Below, in pieces: positions 23,586-31,263 of a stretch of 64,000 bases of DNA. This stretch comes from Paenibacillus sp. CF384 (lineage in GTDB: Bacteria; Bacillota; Bacilli; Paenibacillales; Paenibacillaceae). The stretch is from positions 744,001-808,000 of the forward strand of contig NZ_FNNV01000001.1 of assembly GCF_900106745.1 (NCBI RefSeq), written 5' to 3'. A program made the position numbers and the translations under genes. The first letter of the stretch is position 1. Each line of letters opens with the position of its first letter. The notes below the pieces were generated by a model. The model was not told the DNA's origin and ran no database searches. It saw only the letters and a program-made list of their open reading frames with translations.

Positions 23586-23911
23586 ATTCTCCTTAGATTA
23601 TATTTTTTACTGAAATCACTTGTATAATAAATAAATTCTTATTTACATTAACCTAAAACCACCTCCATTCACTATAAATAATTACGAAAACCTTACACAA
23701 ATTTAATTATAATTACATTTTTTACTTTTGTCTGTCTTTTAATGTCGAATTAAATAAATATTTGATAAAAATGCGCAGCTTTTGTCTGCTCTTTTGTTAA
23801 ATTAGCCATAATTAATGGGAACAGTTGAGAGATTCAAAAACAATATCACTTACAAATATATCAATAATTACCTCTAGTTTAACTCTTGCACACTGAGTAT
23901 TGGGGAAGATG
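23586..23911. other. A/T-rich intergenic region
   Basis: Very A/T-rich stretch upstream of the protease gene; it should carry that gene's promoter, but no single -35/-10 pair stands out. A minus-strand frame through it (23812-24030) reads across the boundary element and is considered spurious. Confidence 0.4.
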
Positions 23912-24002
23912 GTGCCAGTTACTTCAATAAAACAAGGAGCAGTTGCCGCTGGCAAACTGCTCCTTGTTCGTTTAGCTATCGTACCCGTTAGCTCAATGGC
24001 AG
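23912..24002 (-). repeat. Cassette-boundary element copy 17 (complete, best-conserved)
   Basis: Reference copy. Plus strand: box GTGCCAGTTACTTCAATAAA (core GTTA 23918), stem-loop ACAAGGAGCAGTTGCC-GCT-GGCAAACTGCTCCTTGT (23932-23967), then TTTAGCTATCGTACCCGTTA then GCTCAATGGC (core 23987). The two cores are direct repeats 69 bases apart. It lies 15 bases after the stop of the gene at 24017. Confidence 0.7.
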
Positions 24003-24016
24003 TTTCTACTAATCGA

Positions 24017-24634
24017 TTAATCATAACCACCTTCTGCTTCGGGTAATTCTTTATAAGCTTCTTTTCCTACAACTAATTTTTGAATGAATGTGCGCAGTTC
24101 TAATAGCTGTTTTGCATCAATTGTAACTTCACAATTTTTATCTGACCAGACTAAAGTTTTGGTTTCTCCAATTACACTAATTTGCCAACTATCTTCATTG
24201 TATGGTGTCTTATCGCAACTCTGGTCGGTTGGCAATGTTGGGATTAGTTCTTTCGTTCCCATTATGTTTATCTCTCTCATCTTCTCATAAATGTTGCGCT
24301 TCTCTTCCTTGGTAAAAGCCACTTTTGCAGTTGCAGTTCCATGAATTATCAAATCTTTTGTAACCGTATTATTATAGGTATTAATTTCGTTTTTTCTAGA
24401 CTCACCTAAACCGAAACGAACTAAGAAATTGAAATCGTCAGGCATTTCATTAGGCATTTTATTCTGTTGCACAAGGACATCATTATGTTTGATATTGGGG
24501 TTTAACGCTGAATTCGTCTTTGAATCACAAGCTGTGGTTATTAATTGTAATACAATTAACACAGAAATTAATCGCTTAATTTCAAACACCCCCAAATTAT
24601 CCCAACTAAAGTAATAGACGAAAATTGGAATCAT
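24017..24634 (-). CDS. Hypothetical lipoprotein (up to 205 aa)
   Basis: Secreted lipoprotein of unknown family. The hydrophobic signal IKRLISVLIVLQLITTACDS has lipobox ITTAC. The true start is probably the in-frame GTG inside GGGGGTGTTTGAAATT (about residue 16), because nothing resembling a ribosome binding site precedes the first ATG and the N-terminal MIPIFVYYFSWDN is unusual. The mature part has SCDKTPYNEDSWQISVIGET and WSDKNCEVTI, suggesting a disulfide. The next element downstream is a complete boundary element. Confidence 0.65.
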   Translation of the reverse strand: MIPIFVYYFSWDNLGVFEIKRLISVLIVLQLITTACDSKTNSALNPNIKHNDVLVQQNKMPNEMPDDFNFLVRFGLGESRKNEINTYNNTVTKDLIIHGTATAKVAFTKEEKRNIYEKMREINIMGTKELIPTLPTDQSCDKTPYNEDSWQISVIGETKTLVWSDKNCEVTIDAKQLLELRTFIQKLVVGKEAYKELPEAEGGYD

Positions 24635-24640
24635 TTGTTG

Positions 24641-24748
24641 CGCTAAACTGCCCAGTTAGCGGAACAGGCTGCCGATTTCGGCAGCCTGTTCATCGATTGC
24701 AGTTGTCTTTGAAATGGTTGGCTATCAGACGTTAAACTGCAGTTTAGC
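24641..24748 (-). repeat. Cassette-boundary element copy 18 (complete, variant stem)
   Basis: Plus strand: CGCTAAACTGCCCAGTTAGC (core 24655), perfect hairpin GAACAGGCTGCCGA-TT-TCGGCAGCCTGTTC (24662-24691), then TTGGCTATCAGACGTTAAAC (core 24731) and CTGCAGTTTAGC. Cores are direct repeats 76 bases apart. The stop of the ankyrin gene (24744-24746) is inside its right end. Confidence 0.65.
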
Positions 24749-25148
24749 TATTCTCAAAAAAAACGATTATCTTTATTGATTTATAATCTTTTGCAATATC
24801 CAGTGGGGTTTGACCTTCATCATTCAAGATGTTTCTATCCGCACCATTATCTATTAAATACCTAATTATCTCTGTGGGCTCATCTCCAGGATTTCCTCCG
24901 GTTTGAATTGTTCCATCAATTGAATTATCTACTGTCGCATGCAAAGGCGTCCATCCACCGTAACTTTTAAAGTTTATATCCGCTCCATTTAGGAGCAACA
25001 AGTGGATCATTTCCTTCTGATGATTTTCTACAGCTATAATTAACCACGATTGTCCACCGTTTCCGCATATCTCATTTGGATTGATTCCACTTGAGAGTGA
25101 TAAACTCACGTACGCAGTATCCCCATCGGCAATAGCGTTACAAACCAT
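24744..25148 (-). CDS. Ankyrin repeat protein (134 aa)
   Basis: Three to four ankyrin repeats: NGGQSWLIIAVENHQKEMIHLLLLNGADIN, written in part as WLIIAVENHQKEMIHLLLL, then GWTPLHATVDNS (TPLH signature), then EIIRYLIDNGADRNILNDEG and QTPLDIAKDY. Such repeats mediate protein binding. The start ATG (25146-25148) lies inside the last 43 bases of the histidine phosphatase gene, so the two genes are overlapping and probably co-translated. The stop is in the boundary element, so the pair looks like a two-gene cassette. Confidence 0.85.
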   Translation of the reverse strand: MVCNAIADGDTAYVSLSLSSGINPNEICGNGGQSWLIIAVENHQKEMIHLLLLNGADINFKSYGGWTPLHATVDNSIDGTIQTGGNPGDEPTEIIRYLIDNGADRNILNDEGQTPLDIAKDYKSIKIIVFFENS

Positions 25149-25774
25149 ATGGTGTTGACAAAATGTGAAACATCCCCGTGCAACTCAATGTTGAACTTGC
25201 CTTCCTCTTTAACAACTTTGTTTAGTGCGGTGGGTTGAATTATCGGTGGAGTCCATAACTTTTCAAGGGACTCTTCCTTAAAATATGCCATGATAACTTT
25301 AAGCGCAATTGCGTGAGTGACAACAAGAACATTGCCGCCAGGATGCTTTGATATTATTTCTTCTACCTGAGGGATTAATCTATCTTGCAGTTGAAAGAAA
25401 TTCTCTCCCCCGTTCGTAGGTATGTATGAATGAGGTGCACTCCAGAATGTCTTGTGCTCATCATGAAATTCCCTTTCAATCTCTGACCTTTTTTCACCTT
25501 CCCAAGAGCCCATGTTTATCTCCATCAAGCTCTCACATGAAGAAACAGTTACTTCTCGTTTATCCCGAATGATCTCAGCGGTATGGATTGCTCTTGGGCT
25601 CGCACTGGAGTATATAGCATCAAATTTAATATCCTTGAGGGAGACTCCCAGCCATTGCGCTTGGCGTTTACCTAAATTGGTTAAAGGCGAGTCTTTATGG
25701 CCTTGCAATTTGCCTTCAACATTCCATTTGGTTTCACCATGACGAGTTAAATATACTGTCGTTATTTTAGTCAA
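25106..25774 (-). CDS. Histidine phosphatase family protein (phosphoglycerate-mutase-like)
   Basis: 222-residue phosphatase or mutase. Catalytic RHGET in VYLTRHGETKWNVEGKLQGH (about residues 6-25 of the revised start), then IYSSASPRAIHTAEII and the second catalytic His in VLVVTHAIALKVIM. Start set at TTG 25772-25774 because AAAAGGAGTGTTTTT precedes it; the frame is open to 25840. The substrate is unknown (candidates: phosphosugars, nucleotides, cobalamin intermediates). The 3' end overlaps the ankyrin gene by 43 bases. Confidence 0.9.
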   Translation of the reverse strand: MTKITTVYLTRHGETKWNVEGKLQGHKDSPLTNLGKRQAQWLGVSLKDIKFDAIYSSASPRAIHTAEIIRDKREVTVSSCESLMEINMGSWEGEKRSEIEREFHDEHKTFWSAPHSYIPTNGGENFFQLQDRLIPQVEEIISKHPGGNVLVVTHAIALKVIMAYFKEESLEKLWTPPIIQPTALNKVVKEEGKFNIELHGDVSHFVNTIWFVTLLPMGILRT

Positions 25775-25867
25775 AAAAACACTCCTTTTGAAACACCAAA
25801 GATATGATGCAGTATAGAAACTTCGAGGACTAGATTGCACTTTCCTCTAAAGTCGTTTCCAATAATT

Positions 25868-25896
25868 ATGTTATCCTGCTCCGTTAGCGCAAAAGA
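25868..25896 (-). repeat. Cassette-boundary box copy 19 (end of array)
   Basis: Plus-strand ATGTTATCCTGCTCCGTTAG then CGCAAAAG (core 25883-25887). It is the last box recognised before the array ends at the duplicated SOS promoter. It lies upstream of the histidine phosphatase gene, marking its 5' boundary. Confidence 0.5.
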
Positions 25897-25934
25897 AGGC
25901 ATTAACATTCTTTAAAAAATTCCAGAAACACCCC

Positions 25935-25981
25935 TTGCATATCGAACATATGTTTGTAGTATAATAAAGAACAAACGTTCG
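25935..25981 (+). promoter_or_regulatory. SOS promoter with two LexA boxes (duplicate copy)
   Basis: -35 TTGCAT (25935-25940), -10 TATAAT (25960-25965), LexA boxes CGAACATATGTTTG (25943-25956) and AGAACAAACGTTCG (25968-25981), matching the Gram-positive consensus CGAAC-N4-GTTCG. One operator fills the spacer and the other follows the -10. Confidence 0.85.
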
Positions 25982-25998
25982 TATGGAGGCGAATAAGA

Positions 25999-26214
25999 AT
26001 GCCATCATTACAATCAAATCTCAGCAAATATATCGGGATGGCCGTAGTTATCATTTATCAGGACAGAAGCAACCGAATAACCAAGAGACAGATCCTTATA
26101 CGATCCGTTACCCATACGCATGTACGAGCAACTTGCCTAGAATCAGGCGGACCTCGTCTGTTTAAGCTGCATAATATTTTGGCACACGAGCCGGTGATCC
26201 GTGATGTCGGTTAA
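25999..26214 (+). CDS. SOS-controlled small protein (71 aa), duplicate copy
   Basis: Amino-acid identical to the 71-residue protein at 36936-37151. It begins MPSLQSNLSKYIGMAVVIIY and ends LFKLHNILAHEPVIRDVG. No family recognised; basic and probably soluble with a beta/alpha plan. GTATGGAGGCGAATAAGA precedes the ATG. The stop overlaps the start of the truncated polymerase, as in the complete operon. Confidence 0.7.
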   Translation: MPSLQSNLSKYIGMAVVIIYQDRSNRITKRQILIRSVTHTHVRATCLESGGPRLFKLHNILAHEPVIRDVG

Positions 26215-26410
26215 AGATCGGGTCATCATGTTGGCGGATTGCCAAAGCTTCTATGCGTCGGTAGAGAAGGCTTCGCATCCTGAACATGCGAATATGCCTG
26301 TCATTGTAGGCGCCGATCCCAATCGTAAATCGGGTATCGTTTTAGCCGCTAGCACGCTTTATGTCGTACCGGAACGGCATGTTTCCGGGCTACTTATATC
26401 TTGTTTTTAA
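26201..26410 (+). pseudogene. Truncated Y-family DNA polymerase (N-terminal fragment)
   Basis: 69 codons beginning MMSVKDRVIMLADCQSFYAS and continuing NMPVIVGADPNRKSGIVLAA, which is the first catalytic segment (Asp of ADCQSFYA). After residue about 50 it leaves the homologous sequence (STLYVVPERHVSGLLISCF). The catalytic SIDEQFLD and the C-terminal domains are absent, so it cannot be an active polymerase. Confidence 0.85.
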
Positions 26411-26542
26411 CACGAACACCGCATTTAGCCCGACGGATACGATAGTGTTGTCGAGCAGAGCAAAACTCCTTATGATGGTCCAATCCTGCGTTTGCTCGTG
26501 ATTGTCGCTGTATTGGCAGCGCGGGCGATCAACATCGCGTAA
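26356..26542 (+). pseudogene. C-terminal remnant of a membrane protein gene
   Basis: In the frame opposite to the truncated polymerase end, a coherent stretch reads RFMSYRNGMFPGYLYLVFN, then TNTAFSPTDTIVLSSRAKLL, then MMVQS, and after a one-base shift LLVIVAVLAARAINIA with stop 26540-26542. This looks like the end of a small multi-helix membrane protein (DUF1345-like is my best guess), broken by one indel. A terminator hairpin follows. Confidence 0.45.
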
Positions 26543-27010
26543 GCTAAACGAAAAAAGCCGCAACCACGCGGCTTCTTAAGCATATATGTTCTTGCCATCC
26601 GACAATCCCGAGCATGAAAAATTGAATGGTTTAACTTCTGGGACGGGGCAGCGTTGCCGATCACGTCAGCCATGCGAAGGTATATTTCCGGTTGATGCGT
26701 AAGTCGTTCGTCATATAAGTAGTTAGGCGCTTTTGTTAGAGTACCGTCCGTCTCTTGAATGTAAGAAATCGTATCGTGCGACCCTTGGTTGTAGCTTGCA
26801 AGGGTTTCGTTAAACTTGGCGTGAATGTACCCTAAAGCTTTCGCCACTTCTGCAGGCGTGGACAAGGCGCTATTGATCGGGGTCGCTGCCGGCGCAGTTG
26901 CCGTTTGTTCTGCCGCCGCGACTGTCGGTTTAAGGATTCCGTCCAAGTATGAAAATCCCGCCAAAAGAAGTACATCGTTTCCAAACCCGGATAATTTGAC
27001 TGTTTTTTGA
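26470..27010 (-). pseudogene. Broken minus-strand gene (unknown product)
   Basis: Reading frame from TTG 26962-26964 gives MAGFSYLDGILKPTVAAAEQ and SHDTISYIQETDGTLTKAPN ... DVIGNAAPSQKLNH. The middle has good coding character. Both ends appear shifted: upstream KTVKLSGFGNDVLLLAGFSY continues the same frame without a start; downstream, one extra T near 26622 would give GLSDGKNIYA and a stop at 26578 immediately before the terminator hairpin. No family recognised. Confidence 0.45.
26555..26574 (-). terminator. Rho-independent terminator (minus strand)
   Basis: Arms AAGCCGC (26555-26561) and GCGGCTT (26568-26574). On the minus strand it is followed by six T. Best assigned to the broken minus-strand gene, whose likely stop is 26578; it also sits just after the plus-strand membrane remnant. 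Confidence 0.75.
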
Positions 27011-27056
27011 GCAAAACATAGGATATCCAGAAGGTGGGAACGGAGGACGAGAAAGG

Positions 27057-28595
27057 ATGAAGAAACGAAGTCTAGCCGATCGCATCGGCCAACGGGTACA
27101 AGCCGAGCCGACGATCCGAGGGCCGCTTGCCGCGGAATTAGCCGTTGTATTGCCGCGGCTTCAAGCGCAGTTTGAAGGCTGCGGCGACGTTCTTTATCAC
27201 CGGTTCCGCGCTTCCGACTCCCGAGAGGCTGTGATCGTCTACATTAACGGGCTTGCCGACGTCATTTCGATCGATCACGATGTGTTAAAGCGAATGATGG
27301 AGCCGGATAATGCGCTCACCGCGTCCTCGCTGACGGAATTGCGTGCCTGGCTTACGGTTATGGACAGCAAGGAGCATGTTACCTATGAAGAAATGGTGCC
27401 TGAATTATTCAGCGGCCGGCCACTTCTCCTTGTAGATGGCATCCCGGGGGCGCTAAGCCTAGGGCTCATCCATTGCGAGAAAAGAGGCGTGGAAGAACCG
27501 CAAGCGGAATCGGTCATTCGGGGAGCTCGGGACGGCTTTACCGAGACGCTAATCGTCAATTTGACGCTGCTGCGCAAGCGTCTGAAGACGCCTGCTCTGA
27601 AAATCGATACGTTCCCGCTCGGCCGATATTCCAAGACCGATATAAGCGTCGCGTTTTTGCAAGGCATCGCAAAAGAAGAGATCGTAGCCAGCGTCAAACA
27701 CCGGCTGCAACGAATCGAGATCGACGGCATTGTCGAGAGCGGAATGATCGAAGAGCTCATCGAGGACAGCGTCTTTTCCCCGTTTCCGCAGCTGCAAACG
27801 ACGGAACGCCCCGATGTGGCGGTCGCGGCCATGCTGGAGGGCCGAGTGCTGATTATCACCGATCATACGCCTTTTGTCATGATCGCTCCGACTACCCTAT
27901 GGTCCATGCTGCAGTCGCCGGAGGACTATTACGAGCGCTTTCTAATCGGTACGCTGATCCGGTGGCTTCGCTATCTCTTCTTCCTGTTCGCGCTCCTTGC
28001 TCCGTCCGTATATGTAGCCACGTTAACGTTTCACCAGGAGATGGTACCGACCACCCTGCTGCTGCGCATCACCCAATCCAGGGAAGAGATTCCTTTTCCC
28101 GCGCTCATGGAGGCGCTTATCATGGAGATCACCTTCGAAGCGCTTCGCGAGGCCGGCGTTCGGCTGCCCAAGCAGATCGGGTCGGCGGTCAGCATCGTAG
28201 GCGCGCTCGTGATTGGACAGGCCGCCATTCAAGCGGGACTCGTGTCGGCGCCTATGGTCATGATCGTCGCGATTACGGGGATCGCTTCTTTCATGCTTCC
28301 GCAATACGCCTTTAATATCGCGCTCCGCATCTTGCGATTTCCCATCATGATCATGTCCGGCATGTTCGGCCTCTACGGGCTGATCCTGTGCATCTTGGTC
28401 ATCATTAGCCATTTATGCATCCTTCGTTCCTTCGACGTCCCCTATCTGACTCCTATCGCTCCTATTCAAACCGACAGCTTTAAGGATACGCTCATACGCG
28501 CGCCAATCGGATTGATGAAACGGCGCCCAGCCGCTTACGCGAGTCCGGGCAATTCGAATCGTCAAGTGGAGCCGGCGAAAGGGGAAGACCAGTGA
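27057..28595 (+). CDS. Spore germination receptor subunit A (GerA/GerKA family)
   Basis: 512-residue GerA-type nutrient germinant receptor subunit in the inner spore membrane. The N-terminal 290 residues form the soluble domain (DVLYHRFRASDSREAVIVYI; LLLVDGIPGALSLG; ESVIRGARDGFTETLIVNLT; the PFPQLQTTERPDVAVAAMLE motif), followed by about five membrane helices (RWLRYLFFLFALLAPSVYVA onward, with EITFEALREAGVRLPKQIG). First gene of a three-gene operon with 4-base overlaps, in the order A-C-B. Expected to be made in the forespore under sigma-G, but no promoter was assigned. Confidence 0.96.
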   Translation: MKKRSLADRIGQRVQAEPTIRGPLAAELAVVLPRLQAQFEGCGDVLYHRFRASDSREAVIVYINGLADVISIDHDVLKRMMEPDNALTASSLTELRAWLTVMDSKEHVTYEEMVPELFSGRPLLLVDGIPGALSLGLIHCEKRGVEEPQAESVIRGARDGFTETLIVNLTLLRKRLKTPALKIDTFPLGRYSKTDISVAFLQGIAKEEIVASVKHRLQRIEIDGIVESGMIEELIEDSVFSPFPQLQTTERPDVAVAAMLEGRVLIITDHTPFVMIAPTTLWSMLQSPEDYYERFLIGTLIRWLRYLFFLFALLAPSVYVATLTFHQEMVPTTLLLRITQSREEIPFPALMEALIMEITFEALREAGVRLPKQIGSAVSIVGALVIGQAAIQAGLVSAPMVMIVAITGIASFMLPQYAFNIALRILRFPIMIMSGMFGLYGLILCILVIISHLCILRSFDVPYLTPIAPIQTDSFKDTLIRAPIGLMKRRPAAYASPGNSNRQVEPAKGEDQ

Positions 28596-29761
28596 AACTA
28601 GCGCCTATTCGCTGCTTGCTCCTCCCATGCCTGTTCGCGTTCCTCCTTACAGGCTGCTGGGATCGGGAAGAGGTCAATAATATGGCTTTAATCATTTCCG
28701 CCGGGATCGATAAAGAAAAGAATGGCATGGTGTCTCTGACGTTTCAAGTGTTCATACCGAACCCTTCTTCAACGGGAGGTGCTGCCGAGGGCGGCCAAGG
28801 CAGGCTATACACGGCAACCAATACGGGCAAAACGGTGCCGGATGCGCTCGCGGAGCTGCAAGCCCAATTGCCGAGAAGGTTTTCGTGGAGCCACGCCAAG
28901 GCTTATTTTTTCGGAGAGGCGCTTGCCCGGGACGGGTTACAGGATGAGATGGATTTTCTCGTTCGAGATATTCAGCCCCGGGAACAGGCCAATCTCTTCA
29001 TCTGCAAAGGAACGGCAAAGGAATTGATTCAATCGCTCCAAGATCCCAACACGTACGAAACGCTGATTAAAATGTCCCAAAAGCCTTCCCTGCAGCATTC
29101 GACGCTTCACATCGTGGAGGAGTTGATCAGCGGCGAGTCCGGATCATTCGTTATTCCCGTCGCAACCACAATGATGCTCGCCTCGAACGGAACCAAGAAG
29201 GCCATCATAAGCGTTGAAGGCATGGCGGTTATAAAGGATCTAAAGCTGGTCGGATTCGTGGATGCCCCGCATGTGCAAGGCTTCAAATGGCTGACCAATA
29301 CGCAGCTCAGCAGATTCGCGACCATGTCCGTTAGAGAGAACGGCGGCATCGTCGCTATTCGAATGAGGCATTACCGGATGAAGTGGAAGCCGCGCATTCA
29401 AGACGGAAAATGGAAAATGACGATACGGATACGAGTAGACGGCGACGTCCTTATGAATAGTACGCATTACAACCTCATGAAAGATGACGATCGATTGAGA
29501 AAGCTGGGTAAACGGTTCGAGGAGGAAATGACCAAGCAGCTGAGAAGCGCCTTATGGCAGGCGCAGCATCGTTTCCGTACGGACGCCATTGGATTTGCGA
29601 AAGCTTTCCATATCCGCTATCCCGGGCAATGGCGCAAGGTGATGAACAGCTGGGACCAACGGTTTACGCAAGTCGAGGTCGACTTTGACGTTGACGTATT
29701 CATCAGGCAGCCGGGAAAAACGAGCATTCAAGCAACCAGAAAGAATGAGGACGCCCAATGA
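28592..29761 (+). CDS. Spore germination receptor lipoprotein subunit C (Ger(x)C family)
   Basis: 389-residue lipoprotein subunit of the germinant receptor. GTG start (28592) overlapping the A-subunit stop by 4 bases (GTGA). Signal MKLAPIRCLLLPCLFAFLLT with lipobox LTGC, then the family hallmark WDREEVNNMALIISAGIDKE. C-terminal domain includes NSTHYNLMKDDDRLRKLGKR and a terminal VEVDFDVDVFIRQPGKT. Anchored on the outer face of the inner spore membrane. Length normal. Confidence 0.95.
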   Translation: MKLAPIRCLLLPCLFAFLLTGCWDREEVNNMALIISAGIDKEKNGMVSLTFQVFIPNPSSTGGAAEGGQGRLYTATNTGKTVPDALAELQAQLPRRFSWSHAKAYFFGEALARDGLQDEMDFLVRDIQPREQANLFICKGTAKELIQSLQDPNTYETLIKMSQKPSLQHSTLHIVEELISGESGSFVIPVATTMMLASNGTKKAIISVEGMAVIKDLKLVGFVDAPHVQGFKWLTNTQLSRFATMSVRENGGIVAIRMRHYRMKWKPRIQDGKWKMTIRIRVDGDVLMNSTHYNLMKDDDRLRKLGKRFEEEMTKQLRSALWQAQHRFRTDAIGFAKAFHIRYPGQWRKVMNSWDQRFTQVEVDFDVDVFIRQPGKTSIQATRKNEDAQ

Positions 29762-30861
29762 CGGACATGAACATAGCCGAAAGACAGTTGTTTTGGATCA
29801 TGACCAGCACGCAAATTACGATGACGCTGCTGCTTACGACTGCGCCGACGATACAGATCGCCAGTCAGGATGCTTGGATATCGGCGTTAATCGCGACGGG
29901 AGCCGGGCTCCTGATCGCGCTCGTATGCGCCAAGACGGCTCTTCGCTTCCCGGGAATGACGGTAATACTTTATAGCGATATTCTATTCGGCAGATGGATT
30001 GGCCGAGCCATCGGTTTTCTCTATATGATCTTCTGGCTCGTATTGCTCACGGTGATCTTGAAGCAGTTCGCTTTCTTCCTCTCCGAAACGATATTGCCTG
30101 AAACGCCGATGCCTGTCATCATAGCCATGATGCTGGCCGTGATTCTATATCCAACCCTCCACGGTGTCGGCGTGATCGCTCGCTGCTGCGAGGTCATCGG
30201 ACCGATTGTCATGGGTGGCGTTATTTTCCCCGTCGTCCTGTCGGTCAATAATATGGAGTTACAATCCATTCGGCCATTCTTCGGCGATGTCAGCGTGTTC
30301 GGCATTCTGAAGGGCTCCATTCCCACGCTCACGTTTCTCGGCGACTGCGTCTTATTGGTTATGATCATCGCCTTCGTGAAATCCAAGGGCAAAACGGTAA
30401 AGTATGCCGTGAGCGGCGTGCTTGTGTCCGGATTGTTCACGATGCTCTCGATTATCGCCAGCTTGCTTTCATTTGGCCCCATGGTCAGCCAGAGCAACAA
30501 TTATCCCTTGATGATGCTAGTGCGAGCTGTCTCCCTCGGCGGAATCATCGAGAATTTGGATGCCATCGCGGTTACGATTTGGATTATGAGCGTCTTTACG
30601 AAGCTCGCGCTGTACTTGTTCATATCCGGACACGGCTCCGCTCAACTGTTCGGCGTTCGCAATTGGAAGAGAATGACCTGGATTATAGCATGCATCGCTT
30701 ACGGAATAACCTTAATTCCACTAAACGTCGTGGAAACCTCGATCGTTTTCCCGCAAAAGATCGCCGTCCGTTTTATGCTTCCTATTTTCATGATCGGTCT
30801 GCCTCTATTGATGTGGGGATTGGCAGCTTACAGACAGCGGACACAATATAGACAAATTTAG
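29758..30861 (+). CDS. Spore germination receptor permease subunit B (GerB/GerKB family)
   Basis: 367-residue GerAB-type member of the APC amino-acid permease superfamily, which binds the germinant within the membrane. Begins MTDMNIAERQLFWIMTSTQI (typical Q/I-rich N-terminus) and has about ten hydrophobic helices. ATG overlaps the C-subunit stop by 4 bases (ATGA). Last gene of the operon; no strong terminator was recognised within 100 bases. Confidence 0.95.
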   Translation: MTDMNIAERQLFWIMTSTQITMTLLLTTAPTIQIASQDAWISALIATGAGLLIALVCAKTALRFPGMTVILYSDILFGRWIGRAIGFLYMIFWLVLLTVILKQFAFFLSETILPETPMPVIIAMMLAVILYPTLHGVGVIARCCEVIGPIVMGGVIFPVVLSVNNMELQSIRPFFGDVSVFGILKGSIPTLTFLGDCVLLVMIIAFVKSKGKTVKYAVSGVLVSGLFTMLSIIASLLSFGPMVSQSNNYPLMMLVRAVSLGGIIENLDAIAVTIWIMSVFTKLALYLFISGHGSAQLFGVRNWKRMTWIIACIAYGITLIPLNVVETSIVFPQKIAVRFMLPIFMIGLPLLMWGLAAYRQRTQYRQI

Positions 30862-30967
30862 AGCAACAATAAAACTATTATATACTTTAAAAAAGTAAGC
30901 AACGGTTTTATACTAAGCTTATTAAGGTTGCATATAAATCCAGACACATGAAGGATGAAATTATAAC

Positions 30968-31200
30968 ATGGCAAAAGTACCGTTCGTCAAAGCAACGGTT
31001 CCGGCTCCGCTCGTCACTTACATCTCCTACTTGGCGCAAGCAGGCCGTACGTTCAAATACACGGCTGAAGGCCCCGTCGGTCTCGCAGGCGATAAAAAAG
31101 TCGTGCTGCTGAGCGCTCGCGGCGGCGACTACTCGAACGAGTTCATGGCGGCAATGGAAGCTGCGAACCGCAAGTCGCGACGGTTGCTGCCGGGTTTTAA
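30968..31200 (+). pseudogene. Internally deleted azoreductase gene (AzoR relic)
   Basis: Starts MAKVPFVKA, like the first strand of FMN-dependent NADH azoreductases, then jumps to TVPAPLVTYISYLAQAGRTF and KYTAEGPVGLAGDKKVVLLS ARGG (mid-protein FMN region). About 75 residues between and the C-terminal third are missing. The complete homologue in this window is at 57485-58147. The frame runs on into a terminator and has no normal C-terminus. Confidence 0.85.
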
Positions 31201-31207
31201 TAATGAG

Positions 31208-31249
31208 AAAGCCGCTCCGAGAGGTCTCGCGACCGATCGGAGCGGCTTT
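31208..31249 (+). terminator. Strong rho-independent terminator
   Basis: Arms AAAGCCGCTCCGA (31208-31220) and TCGGAGCGGCTTT (31237-31249), followed by TT and GACG. Probably the original terminator of the deleted azoreductase gene; it can also act on the minus-strand remnant that faces it. Confidence 0.85.
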
Positions 31250-31263
31250 TTGACGTACATCCG

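Larger units (their letters stand above)
25912..26361 (+). repeat. Partial duplicate (about 450 bp) of the SOS polymerase operon start
   Basis: Matches 36849-37298 (offset 10937). The first roughly 309 bases are identical by eye (first mismatch at 26221, G for A), then scattered substitutions appear (26294, 26325, 26341 on). Homology stops near 26361, where a different gene remnant begins. It carries promoter, LexA boxes, a complete 71-aa gene and the first third of the polymerase gene. Confidence 0.9.

Noticed and set aside
23812-24030. Minus-strand 72-codon frame
   Set aside because: It reads straight through boundary element 17 (including its hairpin) and overlaps the end of a better gene; no ribosome binding site at its start.
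1401-25896. Classical integron attC array
   Set aside because: The cores are direct repeats and not the inverted RYYYAAC/GTTRRRY pair, and no integrase gene is in the window; only the array logic is similar.
1401-25896. CRISPR array
   Set aside because: Repeats are imperfect, far apart and separated by genes rather than by uniform spacers; no cas genes.
26832-27014. Minus-strand frame MLKKQSNYPGLETM...
   Set aside because: Becomes Arg/Gln-rich after the first residues; it is an alternative frame of the broken gene at 26470-27010.
27473-28315. 280-codon plus-strand frame inside the germination A-subunit gene
   Set aside because: Out-of-frame shadow, Arg/His-rich, no start signal.
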